NCBI GenBank assembly: GCA_012523265.1
Contig: JAAYIU010000071.1
Location: 1-40,190 of the forward strand
Direction of reading: 5' to 3'
From: Bacteroidales bacterium
GTDB taxonomy: Bacteria > Bacteroidota > Bacteroidia > Bacteroidales > 4484-276
DNA length: 40,190 nucleotides
Under the pieces are notes generated by a model. The model saw only the letters and a list, made by a program, of their open reading frames with translations. It did not search any database and was not told the origin of the DNA. Shown in pieces: positions 9,648-17,153 of this stretch (its first letter is position 1; each line of letters begins with the position of its first letter). Both the position numbers and the translations under genes were made by a program.

Positions 9648-10646
9648 ATGAAAAAGCTCCAAAAGCTTTCTGTCCTGCTGTTATTAATTGTTCTGGCTGC
9701 TACTATGCAGGCTCAGGATTACACCTATTCACAGTTTTATGCCAATCCGGTTTACCTCAACCCTGCCCTTGCCGGCTCCGCCTATTGCCCGCGCATTACG
9801 CTCAACTACCGCAACCAGTGGCCGCAGTTGCCGGCGTCGTTTGTTTCGTACAGCGCTGCCTACGACCAGCATGTCGATTTTATCTCCGGCGGCGTGGGCG
9901 TGCAGTTTCAATACGATAAAAGCGGCCAGGCAGCTATCCGTCAGTTTCGCCTTGGCGGGATGTATGCTTACCGGCTCGACATCGCCGAGCGGTGGCAGGC
10001 AAGCATGGCCCTCGAAGCGGCCTTTGGCCAACGGGGCGTCAGTTGGGACGACCTCGTTTTTGCTTCACGCATCGACCCGGCAAGCGGCAACCTGCTCCCA
10101 TCGGGGCCTCCCCCCGACAACTTTCGCGACAACGTCAACTACGCAGATTTTGCAGCCGGCTTTGTGGTAGGTTTTGATGAGAAAATTTTTCTGGGTGGCG
10201 CCGTGCATCATCTCACCACGCCTGACGTAGGCTTCATTAGCGAAAGCGACAACAAGCTGCCGATGAAAATTACGGTACACGCCGGGGCAAATATCGAAAG
10301 TGGCGGCCGCCGCAGCTACCGGAGCCGCGGGCCGGAACTAACCATTTCGCCCAATATTCTGTATCAGCAGCAAGGCGACTTCCGTCAGCTCAATATTGGC
10401 ACCTATTTTACGTTTGCACCTTTTGTTGGCGGCCTTTGGTATCGCCATGCGTTCGAAAATGCCGATGCCGTCATCGTACTGCTGGGATTACAATACAACA
10501 ATCTGAAGTTCGGTTACAGTTTCGACTACACTGTCTCCACACTGGCTATAGCCAGTGGTGGAGCACACGAAATATCTGTCGGCTGGCTTTTTGATTGCGA
10601 CAAAAAAAGTAACCGTTCCAGAGCAATAAAGTGTCCATCGTTTTAG
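9648..10646 (+). CDS. PorP/SprF-family type IX secretion membrane protein
   Basis: An outer-membrane beta-barrel protein of the PorP/SprF family, part of or associated with the T9SS. Starting at MKKLQKLSVLLLL the product is 332 aa with a signal peptide ending at AATMQAQD. It is followed by the family hallmark QFYANPVYLNPALAGS and a series of amphipathic strands (GGVGVQFQYDKSG, GGLWYRHAF, KFGYSFDYTVS, ISVGWLF). The ORF track begins at an upstream TTG; the ATG at 9648 (or 9639) gives a standard signal peptide. It probably forms an operon with gldJ about 30 nt downstream. Bacteroidetes usually have several PorP/SprF paralogues. Because this one is not next to porKLMN in the window, it may not be the core PorP, so no symbol is given. 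Confidence 0.88.
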   Translation: MKKLQKLSVLLLLIVLAATMQAQDYTYSQFYANPVYLNPALAGSAYCPRITLNYRNQWPQLPASFVSYSAAYDQHVDFISGGVGVQFQYDKSGQAAIRQFRLGGMYAYRLDIAERWQASMALEAAFGQRGVSWDDLVFASRIDPASGNLLPSGPPPDNFRDNVNYADFAAGFVVGFDEKIFLGGAVHHLTTPDVGFISESDNKLPMKITVHAGANIESGGRRSYRSRGPELTISPNILYQQQGDFRQLNIGTYFTFAPFVGGLWYRHAFENADAVIVLLGLQYNNLKFGYSFDYTVSTLAIASGGAHEISVGWLFDCDKKSNRSRAIKCPSF

Positions 10647-10676
10647 TTAATTAAACCTATTTGCAAAAAAATCTTA

Positions 10677-12173
10677 ATGATGATAATCAAAAATCAGCAA
10701 ATTATAAGCCTGATAACCGTTGTGGCGTTAGCGTTCACGCTCTCTTCGTGCAGCGGAATCTTTGGATCGAAAAAGAAAACTTCGGCTACCACCGGATGGG
10801 ATTACAACAGTAGCACCAACGGAGGCTTTGCTGTTTCGGATATCAACGAACAGGAAACCGGCCCCGGATTGGTTTTCGTAGAAGGCGGCACCTTTGTTAT
10901 GGGACAAATGGGTGAAGACCCGATGTACGAAAATTCCGCTCCCGCACGCCGCGTCACGGTTCGTTCGTTTTATATGGACGAAACAGAGGTTACCAATCTC
11001 GATTATCTGGAATACCTCTACTGGCTAAGCAGGGTTTTCGGCGCTGATTATCCGGAGGTTTACCGCAAAGCGCTACCCGACACATTGGTGTGGCGCTCAC
11101 GGCTGGCTTACAACGAACCGTTGGCCAACCTTTATCTGCGTCATCCGGCCTACCACGATTATCCTGTGGTTGGCGTTACCTGGGTGCAGGCCACAGATTA
11201 CTGCCAGTGGCGTAGCGATCGTGTAAACGAGCTGTTGCTCATCAAAGCCGGCGTATTAGCCGAAGACCCGGACCAACGCAATGAAAATAGTTTCAATACC
11301 GAGGCTTACCTGGCGGGACAATATACCGGCTTGGTAAATAAGCCTATCGAAGACCTGGATCCCAGCAGCACCGGCGGGCGTAATGCACGCCTGGAAGACG
11401 GCATTATGCTTCCCAACTACCGGCTGCCCACCGAAGCCGAATGGGAATATGCTGCCTTAGGACTTTATGGCGACAATGAGCTTATCACCGAACGCCGCAT
11501 CTATCCGTGGGACGGTCATCTGGTGCGCAGTACCGGCGGCAAAAAAGAATATGGCAACTACATGGCCAACTTCAAACGTGCACGCGGCGACTACATGGGC
11601 GTTGCCGGAAGCCTCAACGATGGCGCCGACATCACAGCGCCGGTGGGCACCTATCCGGCCAACGACTTTGGCTTGTACAATATGGCCGGCAACGTTTCGG
11701 AGTGGGTGCAGGATGTCTATCGTAGCCTTAGCCACGAAGATGTTGCCGACTTCAGCCCGTTCAGAGGAAATATCTTTACCACCCCCGTGCTCGACGCCGA
11801 AGGCAACATCGCCGAAAAAGACAGCCTCGGACGAATCCGCTATCGCGAAATAACCATTAACGAAGCGCAGGACAGGTTTAACTACCGCGAAGCCGACAAC
11901 GTAAACTATCTCGACGGCGACAACCGCTCGGTGAACGATCCCGGCAAATGGCTCGACGACGTGAACAACGCCAACTCAACCAACCTGATGTACGACTACA
12001 AAAGCAGCAGCCTGATCAACGACCAGGCCCGCGTTTACAAAGGCGGCTCCTGGAAAGATGGCCCCTACTACCTCAGCCCGGGCGTGCGCAGATATCTCGA
12101 CCAAAACAAAGCCACCGATTATCTCGGATTCCGCTGCGCCATGGATCGCGTAGGGACTTCCGTGAAATTTTAA
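10677..12173 (+). CDS. gldJ: GldJ, gliding motility/T9SS lipoprotein with FGE-sulfatase fold
   Basis: An outer-membrane lipoprotein of 498 aa. The signal ends in the lipobox TLSSC (Cys25), followed by the GldJ-type lead-in TGWDYNSSTNGGF and a formylglycine-generating-enzyme (SUMF1-like) domain: GPGLVFVEGGTFVMG, FYMDETEVTNLDYLEYL, LRHPAYHDYPVVGVTWVQA, YRLPTEAEWEYAA, NMAGNVSEW, RVYKGGSWKDG, LGFRCAM. GldJ is required for gliding and secretion in Flavobacterium and stabilises GldK; GldK/PorK is a paralogue, so that is the main alternative. The long MDETEVTN...DTLVWR...YNEP...HPAY block and the position beside porU argue for GldJ. It follows the porP-like gene and ends at a strong terminator. Confidence 0.87.
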   Translation: MMIIKNQQIISLITVVALAFTLSSCSGIFGSKKKTSATTGWDYNSSTNGGFAVSDINEQETGPGLVFVEGGTFVMGQMGEDPMYENSAPARRVTVRSFYMDETEVTNLDYLEYLYWLSRVFGADYPEVYRKALPDTLVWRSRLAYNEPLANLYLRHPAYHDYPVVGVTWVQATDYCQWRSDRVNELLLIKAGVLAEDPDQRNENSFNTEAYLAGQYTGLVNKPIEDLDPSSTGGRNARLEDGIMLPNYRLPTEAEWEYAALGLYGDNELITERRIYPWDGHLVRSTGGKKEYGNYMANFKRARGDYMGVAGSLNDGADITAPVGTYPANDFGLYNMAGNVSEWVQDVYRSLSHEDVADFSPFRGNIFTTPVLDAEGNIAEKDSLGRIRYREITINEAQDRFNYREADNVNYLDGDNRSVNDPGKWLDDVNNANSTNLMYDYKSSSLINDQARVYKGGSWKDGPYYLSPGVRRYLDQNKATDYLGFRCAMDRVGTSVKF

Positions 12174-12211
12174 AAAATAACGCCGCTTTAGGCGGAGATC
12201 AAAAATTAGAT

Positions 12212-12256
12212 AAACGCTGTATCTGTTTTCACAAAAAACGATACAGCGTTTTTTTT
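12212..12256 (+). terminator. Intrinsic terminator after gldJ
   Basis: A perfect 12-bp stem (AAACGCTGTATC with GATACAGCGTTT) with a 16-nt loop is followed by TTTTT. It closes the porP-gldJ transcript. Its T-run overlaps the possible promoter of murF. Confidence 0.92.
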
Positions 12257-12280
12257 GTCTGCTTTTTTTCGATTATTTTG
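12254..12280 (+). promoter_or_regulatory. Possible murF promoter overlapping the terminator T-run
   Basis: TTTG at 12254-12257 and TATTTTG at 12274-12280 (one base short of TAnnTTTG) lie about 16 nt apart, 19 nt before the murF ATG. The match is imperfect, but it is the only candidate between the terminator and murF. Confidence 0.35.
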
Positions 12281-12298
12281 CCATCACAATAGCAACCT

Positions 12299-13594
12299 AT
12301 GACGACAAAAGAACTTTACGAAATTTATAACCGACACCCGCAAATCACCACCGACTCACGAAACATTGCTGCCGGCAGCATATTCTTTGCCCTGAAAGGT
12401 GATAGTTTCGACGGGAATCGCTTTGCTCTGGCTGCACTGCGCGAAGGCGCCGCGTGGGCAGTGGTGGACGATGCCGGCCTGGAAAATCATCAAAAAATAA
12501 TTCTGGTGAATGATGTGTTGGAATCATTGCAACAACTGGCGCAACATCACCGCAGGCAGCTCTGCATTCCCGTTATCGGTATTACAGGCAGCAATGGCAA
12601 AACCGCCACCAAGGAGCTTATCAGCCAGGCGTTGCTGACAAAGTATAAAACTACGGCTACCCGTGGCAATCTCAACAACCACATCGGTGTGCCGCTTTCT
12701 ATTCTTTCGATTACTAATGATGTTGAAATAGCAGTGATAGAAATGGGCGCCAACCACCAGGGAGAAATCGCATCGCTGTGCCGCATCGCCCGTCCCGATT
12801 ACGGCATCATCACCAATATCGGGCGCGCCCACCTCGAAGGCTTTGGTGGCTATGCCGGTGTAATAAAGGCCAAAACGGAGCTGTACGATTTTATCCGTGA
12901 AAATGGCGGGCATCTTTTCGTTCATCACGACGATGCTTTATTGATGGAAAAATCTGCCGGCATCCCGCGCACCACTTATGGCGCTTTGCCTGCCGCTGAC
13001 GTTCAGGGATTCATCACCGAAAAATTCCCCGTACTGGCACTGCAACTTGCGCATCCCGCTAAGGGAACCACCATCAACACCCAACTGGCCGGCAGCTACA
13101 ACTTCCCCAATGTGATGGCCGCCGTTGCCATTGCACGCTATTTCGGCGCCGACCTGCATGCTGTAGCCAGGGCTTTGCGAAATTACCAGCCTGCAAACAA
13201 TCGCTCGCAATGGCAAACCACATCCCAAAACAAACTGCTTATCGACCTCTACAACGCCAACCCCGGAAGCATGGCTGCGGCAATCGAAAACTTTGCCCAA
13301 GCGCCTTACGGCAATAAAATGCTCATCCTGGGCGATATGCTGGAGCTGGGCGCCGAAAGCTATGCCGAACATGCCACCATCATTAGGATGGCGCAAGATG
13401 CTGATTTTGAAAAAGTGATTTTGGTAGGAAAACACTTTTTAGCTTTCGCTGATGAAGCCTCCACGAAATTCTTGCTTTTTGTAAATGCCGATGCAGCCCG
13501 TAAAGCTATTCATGAAATGAATTTAAAAAACAAAACAATTCTGCTGAAAGGCTCGCGGGGTATCCGGCTCGAAAAAATATTGGATATTTTATAA
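12299..13594 (+). CDS. murF: UDP-N-acetylmuramoyl-tripeptide--D-alanyl-D-alanine ligase
   Basis: MurF adds D-Ala-D-Ala to UDP-MurNAc-tripeptide, the last cytoplasmic step in making the peptidoglycan precursor. The 431-aa product has the Mur-ligase order: an N-terminal substrate domain with TTDSRNIAAGSIFFALKG, an ATP-binding loop GITGSNGKTATKE (about 94-106), central-domain motifs IEMGANHQGEI and ITNIGRAHLEGFGG, and a C-terminal domain with YNANPGSM, LGDMLELG and LLKGSRG. Length is normal for Bacteroidetes MurF. It sits between gldJ and anmK; the gldJ terminator implies its own promoter. Placing wall synthesis beside the secretion genes may be simple synteny. Confidence 0.96.
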   Translation: MTTKELYEIYNRHPQITTDSRNIAAGSIFFALKGDSFDGNRFALAALREGAAWAVVDDAGLENHQKIILVNDVLESLQQLAQHHRRQLCIPVIGITGSNGKTATKELISQALLTKYKTTATRGNLNNHIGVPLSILSITNDVEIAVIEMGANHQGEIASLCRIARPDYGIITNIGRAHLEGFGGYAGVIKAKTELYDFIRENGGHLFVHHDDALLMEKSAGIPRTTYGALPAADVQGFITEKFPVLALQLAHPAKGTTINTQLAGSYNFPNVMAAVAIARYFGADLHAVARALRNYQPANNRSQWQTTSQNKLLIDLYNANPGSMAAAIENFAQAPYGNKMLILGDMLELGAESYAEHATIIRMAQDADFEKVILVGKHFLAFADEASTKFLLFVNADAARKAIHEMNLKNKTILLKGSRGIRLEKILDIL

Positions 13595-13608
13595 AAAATG
13601 GGATGTAC

Positions 13609-13649
13609 AGACGCACGGCTCCCGCTTGGGCGGGGCAGGCCGTGCGTCT
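13609..13649 (+). repeat. Long inverted repeat in the murF-anmK gap
   Basis: An 11-bp perfect stem (AGACGCACGGC / GCCGTGCGTCT) encloses a nested CCCGC...GCGGG hairpin. No T-run follows, so it is a poor intrinsic terminator. It resembles the dispersed 'GAGACGCACGGC' palindromic elements seen in many Bacteroidetes genomes. Confidence 0.75.
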
Positions 13650-13668
13650 CTATAAATAAAATTTTATT

Positions 13669-14724
13669 ATGGAACAAATCACCGCCTTAGGAATGATGTC
13701 GGGCACTTCGCTGGATGGCCTCGACATCGCCTGCTGCCGCTTTGGCCTGGCAGAGGCTCGCTGGGATTATGAGATTCTTTGCGCCGAAACCATCCACTAC
13801 TCCGATCATTGGCGCCGGCGCCTGGATCGGGCACCGCAGCTTAATGGCTTTGATCTTACGGCGTTGGATGCCGACTTTGGGCGCTATGCCGGCGAAGAGG
13901 CCGCAGCGTTTATTCGTCGCAACAATTGCCGGCCGCTTTTCGTGGCTTCGCACGGGCACACAGTTTTTCACCAGCCGGAGCAGGGGCTAACGCTTCAGAT
14001 CGGCCATGGCGCGCATCTGGCTGCCGCGGCAGGCATAAGAGTAATCAACGATTTCCGTTCGCTGGATGTGGCGCTGGGCGGGCAGGGAGCTCCATTGGTC
14101 CCCGCCGGTGATGCTTTACTTTTTGAACAATATGGGCTGTGCCTCAATTTGGGTGGTTTTGCAAATATTTCTTACCAGCTGGGTGATCATCGTCTTGCCA
14201 GCGATATTTCGCCGGCTAATATGGCGCTCAACTTTTTGGCCCGGCGCGCCGGAAAACTTTACGATAAAGATGGAGCTATGGCTGCCGTCGGAGCCATTAT
14301 CCACCCACTGCTGGAGCAGCTCGACGCATTGCCATTTTATCAGCAACCTACTCCAAAGTCGCTGGGACGCGAATGGTTTGAATCGCAAATGCTGCCGCTG
14401 ATAGAAGCGCACCATGCAGCTCCTGCCGACCTTTTGTGCACCCTCACCGAACATATTGCCCGGCAGGTAGCGGCTGTGGCTGATGTGGTGCCATCCTCCA
14501 CTTTGCTGGCAACAGGCGGCGGCACCCACAATCATTTTCTGATACAGCGCATTGGCCATCACACCCGACACGAGATTATTATTCCTGAGCCTTTGCTCAT
14601 CGATTACAAAGAAGCGCTGGTTTTTGCCTTTCTGGGAGTTTTGCGCTTACGCGGAAAAAATAATTGTCTGGCATCGGTTACGGGTGCCCGCACCGATAAC
14701 AGCGGCGGGAGTATTTGGGGATAG
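13669..14724 (+). CDS. anmK: Anhydro-N-acetylmuramic acid kinase
   Basis: AnmK hydrolyses and phosphorylates 1,6-anhydro-MurNAc to MurNAc-6-phosphate during peptidoglycan recycling. The 351-aa product begins with the family's nucleotide-binding signature LGMMSGTSLDGLDIA and continues with ASHGHTVFHQPE (the conserved SHGQT-like region), QIGHGAHLA, NLGGFANIS, PANMALNFLA, DGAMAA, LATGGGTHN and a C-terminal KEALVFAFLG. All are standard for AnmK, and the length is typical of Bacteroidetes versions. It follows murF by 75 nt across an inverted repeat, so wall synthesis and recycling genes sit together and could be co-transcribed. Confidence 0.95.
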   Translation: MEQITALGMMSGTSLDGLDIACCRFGLAEARWDYEILCAETIHYSDHWRRRLDRAPQLNGFDLTALDADFGRYAGEEAAAFIRRNNCRPLFVASHGHTVFHQPEQGLTLQIGHGAHLAAAAGIRVINDFRSLDVALGGQGAPLVPAGDALLFEQYGLCLNLGGFANISYQLGDHRLASDISPANMALNFLARRAGKLYDKDGAMAAVGAIIHPLLEQLDALPFYQQPTPKSLGREWFESQMLPLIEAHHAAPADLLCTLTEHIARQVAAVADVVPSSTLLATGGGTHNHFLIQRIGHHTRHEIIIPEPLLIDYKEALVFAFLGVLRLRGKNNCLASVTGARTDNSGGSIWG

Positions 14725-14815
14725 ACTTTAATAATCCCTAAAGCTGCTGCCTTCCGATTTCTTCCTAAAGCAAGCTAAGATGGCTACCATAAACGCATCC
14801 TATTATTCTGATTAT

Positions 14816-14893
14816 TTGGGCTAAAGCCCACTGAAATTTTTCTACCTTTTCCCCCCGGCCTAAAGGCCAGGGTTAGTGAACCCCCGGCTACAA
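14816..14893. repeat. Cluster of small palindromes (GGGCTAAAGCCC-type intergenic repeat)
   Basis: Three short hairpins occur in a row between convergent genes: GGGCTAAAGCCC (14818), GGCCTAAAGGCC (14857) and GGGTTAGTGAACCC (14870). This resembles a dispersed intergenic element common in Bacteroidetes. The rest of the 14725-14959 gap shows no gene. Confidence 0.65.
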
Positions 14894-14959
14894 TAATTTA
14901 TATCAGAGCCGATAAGATTGGATTAACAAATTTATTTCTGTATTAACAACTTTCCAACG

Positions 14960-15664
14960 CTACAACCCGCCAGTTTTATGATAACTTTCCTTTGCGTTTT
15001 CCACAAACGCTGTTACCAGCCGTGGGTCTTTGCAACCATTGGCATCTTCCACGCCGGTATGTACATCCACGCCGGCAGCGCCTGTAATTCGGATGGCCTC
15101 AGCAACATTGCCGGGGTGAAGTCCGCCGGCAACGATCACCGGGCGGGGGCTTTTTGCAACGATGCGCCTGGTGATGTTCCAGTCGTGGGTTTTGCCGGTA
15201 GCTCCGGAGGCGCCGGTGACAGGATCGTAAGTGTCGGTGATGAAGGCATCCACGAAAGGTGCGGTGGCGCCAAAGGTTTGGAGCAGCTCCTGCTCGTTTC
15301 CGGCTTTTACTACCAAACTTTTCCAGATTTCAATAGCCATTGCCGGCAATGATTCCGACCGACTCAACCGCCGCAGCTTTTCGAGCTCAGCCACCGAAAC
15401 GGCGCCATGCAACTGCACGATGTTGCAACCAATTTGTTGCAATAATTCATAAATAGCTGTCGCTTTCGCTAAATAGGTGATCAGCACCGGACGAATGACC
15501 GACGGTAGTTTGCGAATGATTCGGGCGACAGCTTCGTCGCTTAGGTCGGGACGGTGGACGTCCAAATGCAAAGGAAAGCCAATATGTGTGGCGCCTGAAG
15601 CACTGATCATTTCGGCTTCGTCCCAATTACGAACACCGGCAATCTGGATAATGGGAGCTGTCAT
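14960..15664 (-). CDS. TrpF-like (phosphoribosylanthranilate isomerase family) protein lacking the catalytic Cys
   Basis: A 234-aa TIM-barrel protein of the TrpF family. True TrpF performs the Amadori rearrangement of phosphoribosylanthranilate in tryptophan synthesis. Family landmarks are clear: NIVQLHG (about 81-87), ITDTYDP with the presumed acid Asp144, ASGATGKTHDW, VIVAGGLHPGNVAEAI and GVDVHTGVEDANGCKD. At the strand-1 motif KICG, however, the sequence is QIAG, so the general-base Cys is replaced by Ala9. The phosphate/substrate loop after GF is also unusual. It is not in a trp operon. It may be an isomerase with another substrate or a degraded TrpF. A TAAGTTTG box lies just before the ATG. 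Confidence 0.8.
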   Translation of the reverse strand: MTAPIIQIAGVRNWDEAEMISASGATHIGFPLHLDVHRPDLSDEAVARIIRKLPSVIRPVLITYLAKATAIYELLQQIGCNIVQLHGAVSVAELEKLRRLSRSESLPAMAIEIWKSLVVKAGNEQELLQTFGATAPFVDAFITDTYDPVTGASGATGKTHDWNITRRIVAKSPRPVIVAGGLHPGNVAEAIRITGAAGVDVHTGVEDANGCKDPRLVTAFVENAKESYHKTGGL

Positions 15665-15678
15665 ACTATTAAAACATC

Positions 15679-15686
15679 CAAACTTA
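15679..15686 (-). promoter_or_regulatory. -7 promoter box for the TrpF-like gene
   Basis: The minus strand reads TAAGTTTG, an exact match to TAnnTTTG, ending 14 nt before the ATG. This predicts a very short leader of about 8 nt. Confidence 0.5.
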
Positions 15687-15748
15687 AATAGTTAAAAAAT
15701 AACGCACTTAATCTTAAGAGATCACCAGCTTCCCAATCCAGCCGAAAG

Positions 15749-16477
15749 CTACTTTTCTATCAATCGACGAAGCGCCACCGAGGCACAGTAGCACCCAAAC
15801 ATGGCCGGCATATAGGAGATGGTGCCAACGGTAGATTTTTTGTTGGGTTCGTCATCAACAGGTTTTACAGCACTTTTCTCGACCGTTTCCGGCGAAAACA
15901 CCGCCTGAAAGCCATCTTTGACGCCGAATTTCTGCAAGCGTTTGCGAATGTAAAAAGCCAACTTGCAGCCGGAGGTCCGGGAGATATCAGCCACGGTGAT
16001 CATGGCCGGGTTGAGTTTGCCACCGGCGCCCATAGAGCTAACCAGAGGGCGATTGTAGCGCAAAGCCGCCAGGATAAAAAATACCTTGGGCGAGAGCGTG
16101 TCGATGGCATCGATCACATAATCGTAAGGATGACTTAGCAGCTCGTTGATTCGTTGATTTTTTAAAAACTCATCAACAACCACCAGCTCTACATCGGGAT
16201 TGATATCGCGCAGCCGCATGGCCATGAGCTGTGATTTGCGCTGGCCTTGTGTGCTGGCGAGCGCGAGCAGTTGTCGGTTGCGGTTGCTGGGCGTCACGCT
16301 GTCGCCGTCAACAATGGTGAGCTTCCCCACTCCTGCGCGGCACAACTGTTCGGCAGCAAAGGCGCCCACGCCGCCCAGGCCGGCCACCAGCACATGGCTT
16401 TGCTGCAGCCGCTCCAGCTTTTCATCTCCAAGCAGCAACCCGGTGCGGCTTCTCCAGTTTTCGTCAGACTGCATCAT
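15749..16477 (-). CDS. tcdA: tRNA threonylcarbamoyladenosine dehydratase (TcdA/CsdL)
   Basis: A ThiF/E1-like ATP-dependent enzyme that cyclises t6A37 to ct6A37 in tRNAs reading ANN codons. The 242-aa product has the nucleotide-binding GLGGVGAFAAEQLCRAG, then IVDGDSVTPSNRNRQ (the TcdA form of the ThiF arginine/aspartate motif), DYVIDAIDTLSPK, and the TcdA-typical SSMGAGGKLNPAMI and VGTISYMPAMFG. It overlaps the upstream tatD gene by 4 nt (ATGA), so the two are translationally coupled; DUF6544-tatD-tcdA form one leftward operon. MoeB and ThiF are paralogues, but the SNRNRQ and GAGGKLNP motifs point to TcdA. Confidence 0.93.
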   Translation of the reverse strand: MMQSDENWRSRTGLLLGDEKLERLQQSHVLVAGLGGVGAFAAEQLCRAGVGKLTIVDGDSVTPSNRNRQLLALASTQGQRKSQLMAMRLRDINPDVELVVVDEFLKNQRINELLSHPYDYVIDAIDTLSPKVFFILAALRYNRPLVSSMGAGGKLNPAMITVADISRTSGCKLAFYIRKRLQKFGVKDGFQAVFSPETVEKSAVKPVDDEPNKKSTVGTISYMPAMFGCYCASVALRRLIEK

Positions 16478-17139
16478 TTACCAAAACATTTTTTAAAATT
16501 ACGCTCAATTATTTCCATCAACTGCTCCGTTTTTAAACTTCGCAGCACGGCAGCCCGCTCATACAACTGCTTGATGTCGGCATCGGTGTTGTCGGTTTCC
16601 AGAAACAATTGTTCGGTGGGAATATTTTGAAAAACCTGTGCCAGTCTGGAATTTTGTTTTAATAAAGGTGTGCCAAATGAGAGATAAAAACCATGTGTGA
16701 GAAGCTGCCTGGCCGCCTGCTGGTTACCACGAAAGCCATGGATAATGAGTGGAATATGGGCTTTGGATTCTTTGTACGCCCGGATAATGTCGGGATAGGA
16801 TTTTACTGCATGCACGATCACAGGCATGTCGGATTTTTCGGCCAGAGAGAGGTGCCGGGAGAAAATATTGTGCTGAAGCCCTATCGCCGTTTCGAGGCTT
16901 CGGTCGAGGCCGGTTTCGCCAACTGCGATCACTTTTTCATGGTGCACTGCCTTTTCAAGCCATGAAAATATTTCATCAGACCTCCGGGCATCGACGTGCC
17001 AGGGATGCCATCCCACCGAGTACCACACCTGCGGCTGCGGCTGTATTAGCTTTAGCTGATCATGAAACAGGCTGTGAATCTGCACCACGTTTTCGGAGCG
17101 CTTATCGGTGTGTGTATGTACGTCGTAATAAACCGGCAT
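16474..17139 (-). CDS. TatD-family metal-dependent hydrolase
   Basis: A TIM-barrel amidohydrolase-superfamily protein of the TatD DNase family; characterised members are metal-dependent (exo)nucleases. From MPVYYDVHTHT the product is 221 aa. It has the metal-binding HTHT near the N-terminus, YSVGWHPW, AVGETGLDR (metal-ligand Glu), LAEKSDMPVIVHAVKS, IPLIIHGFRG and the C-terminal FLETDNTDADI with the catalytic Asp. It is a little shorter than the usual ~255 aa. The track begins at a TTG at 17157 that overlaps the previous stop; the ATG at 17139 fits the family start better. It is the middle gene of the DUF6544-tatD-tcdA operon, overlapping tcdA by 4 nt. Its substrate is unknown. Confidence 0.88.
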   Translation of the reverse strand: MPVYYDVHTHTDKRSENVVQIHSLFHDQLKLIQPQPQVWYSVGWHPWHVDARRSDEIFSWLEKAVHHEKVIAVGETGLDRSLETAIGLQHNIFSRHLSLAEKSDMPVIVHAVKSYPDIIRAYKESKAHIPLIIHGFRGNQQAARQLLTHGFYLSFGTPLLKQNSRLAQVFQNIPTEQLFLETDNTDADIKQLYERAAVLRSLKTEQLMEIIERNFKKCFGK

Positions 17140-17153
17140 GGAACATAGAAAAA

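Noticed and set aside
10677-12173. GldK/PorK or a true formylglycine-generating enzyme
   Set aside because: Lipoprotein signal, TGWDYN...GGF lead-in and the porU neighbourhood fit GldJ better; no porLMN genes follow as they would for porK.
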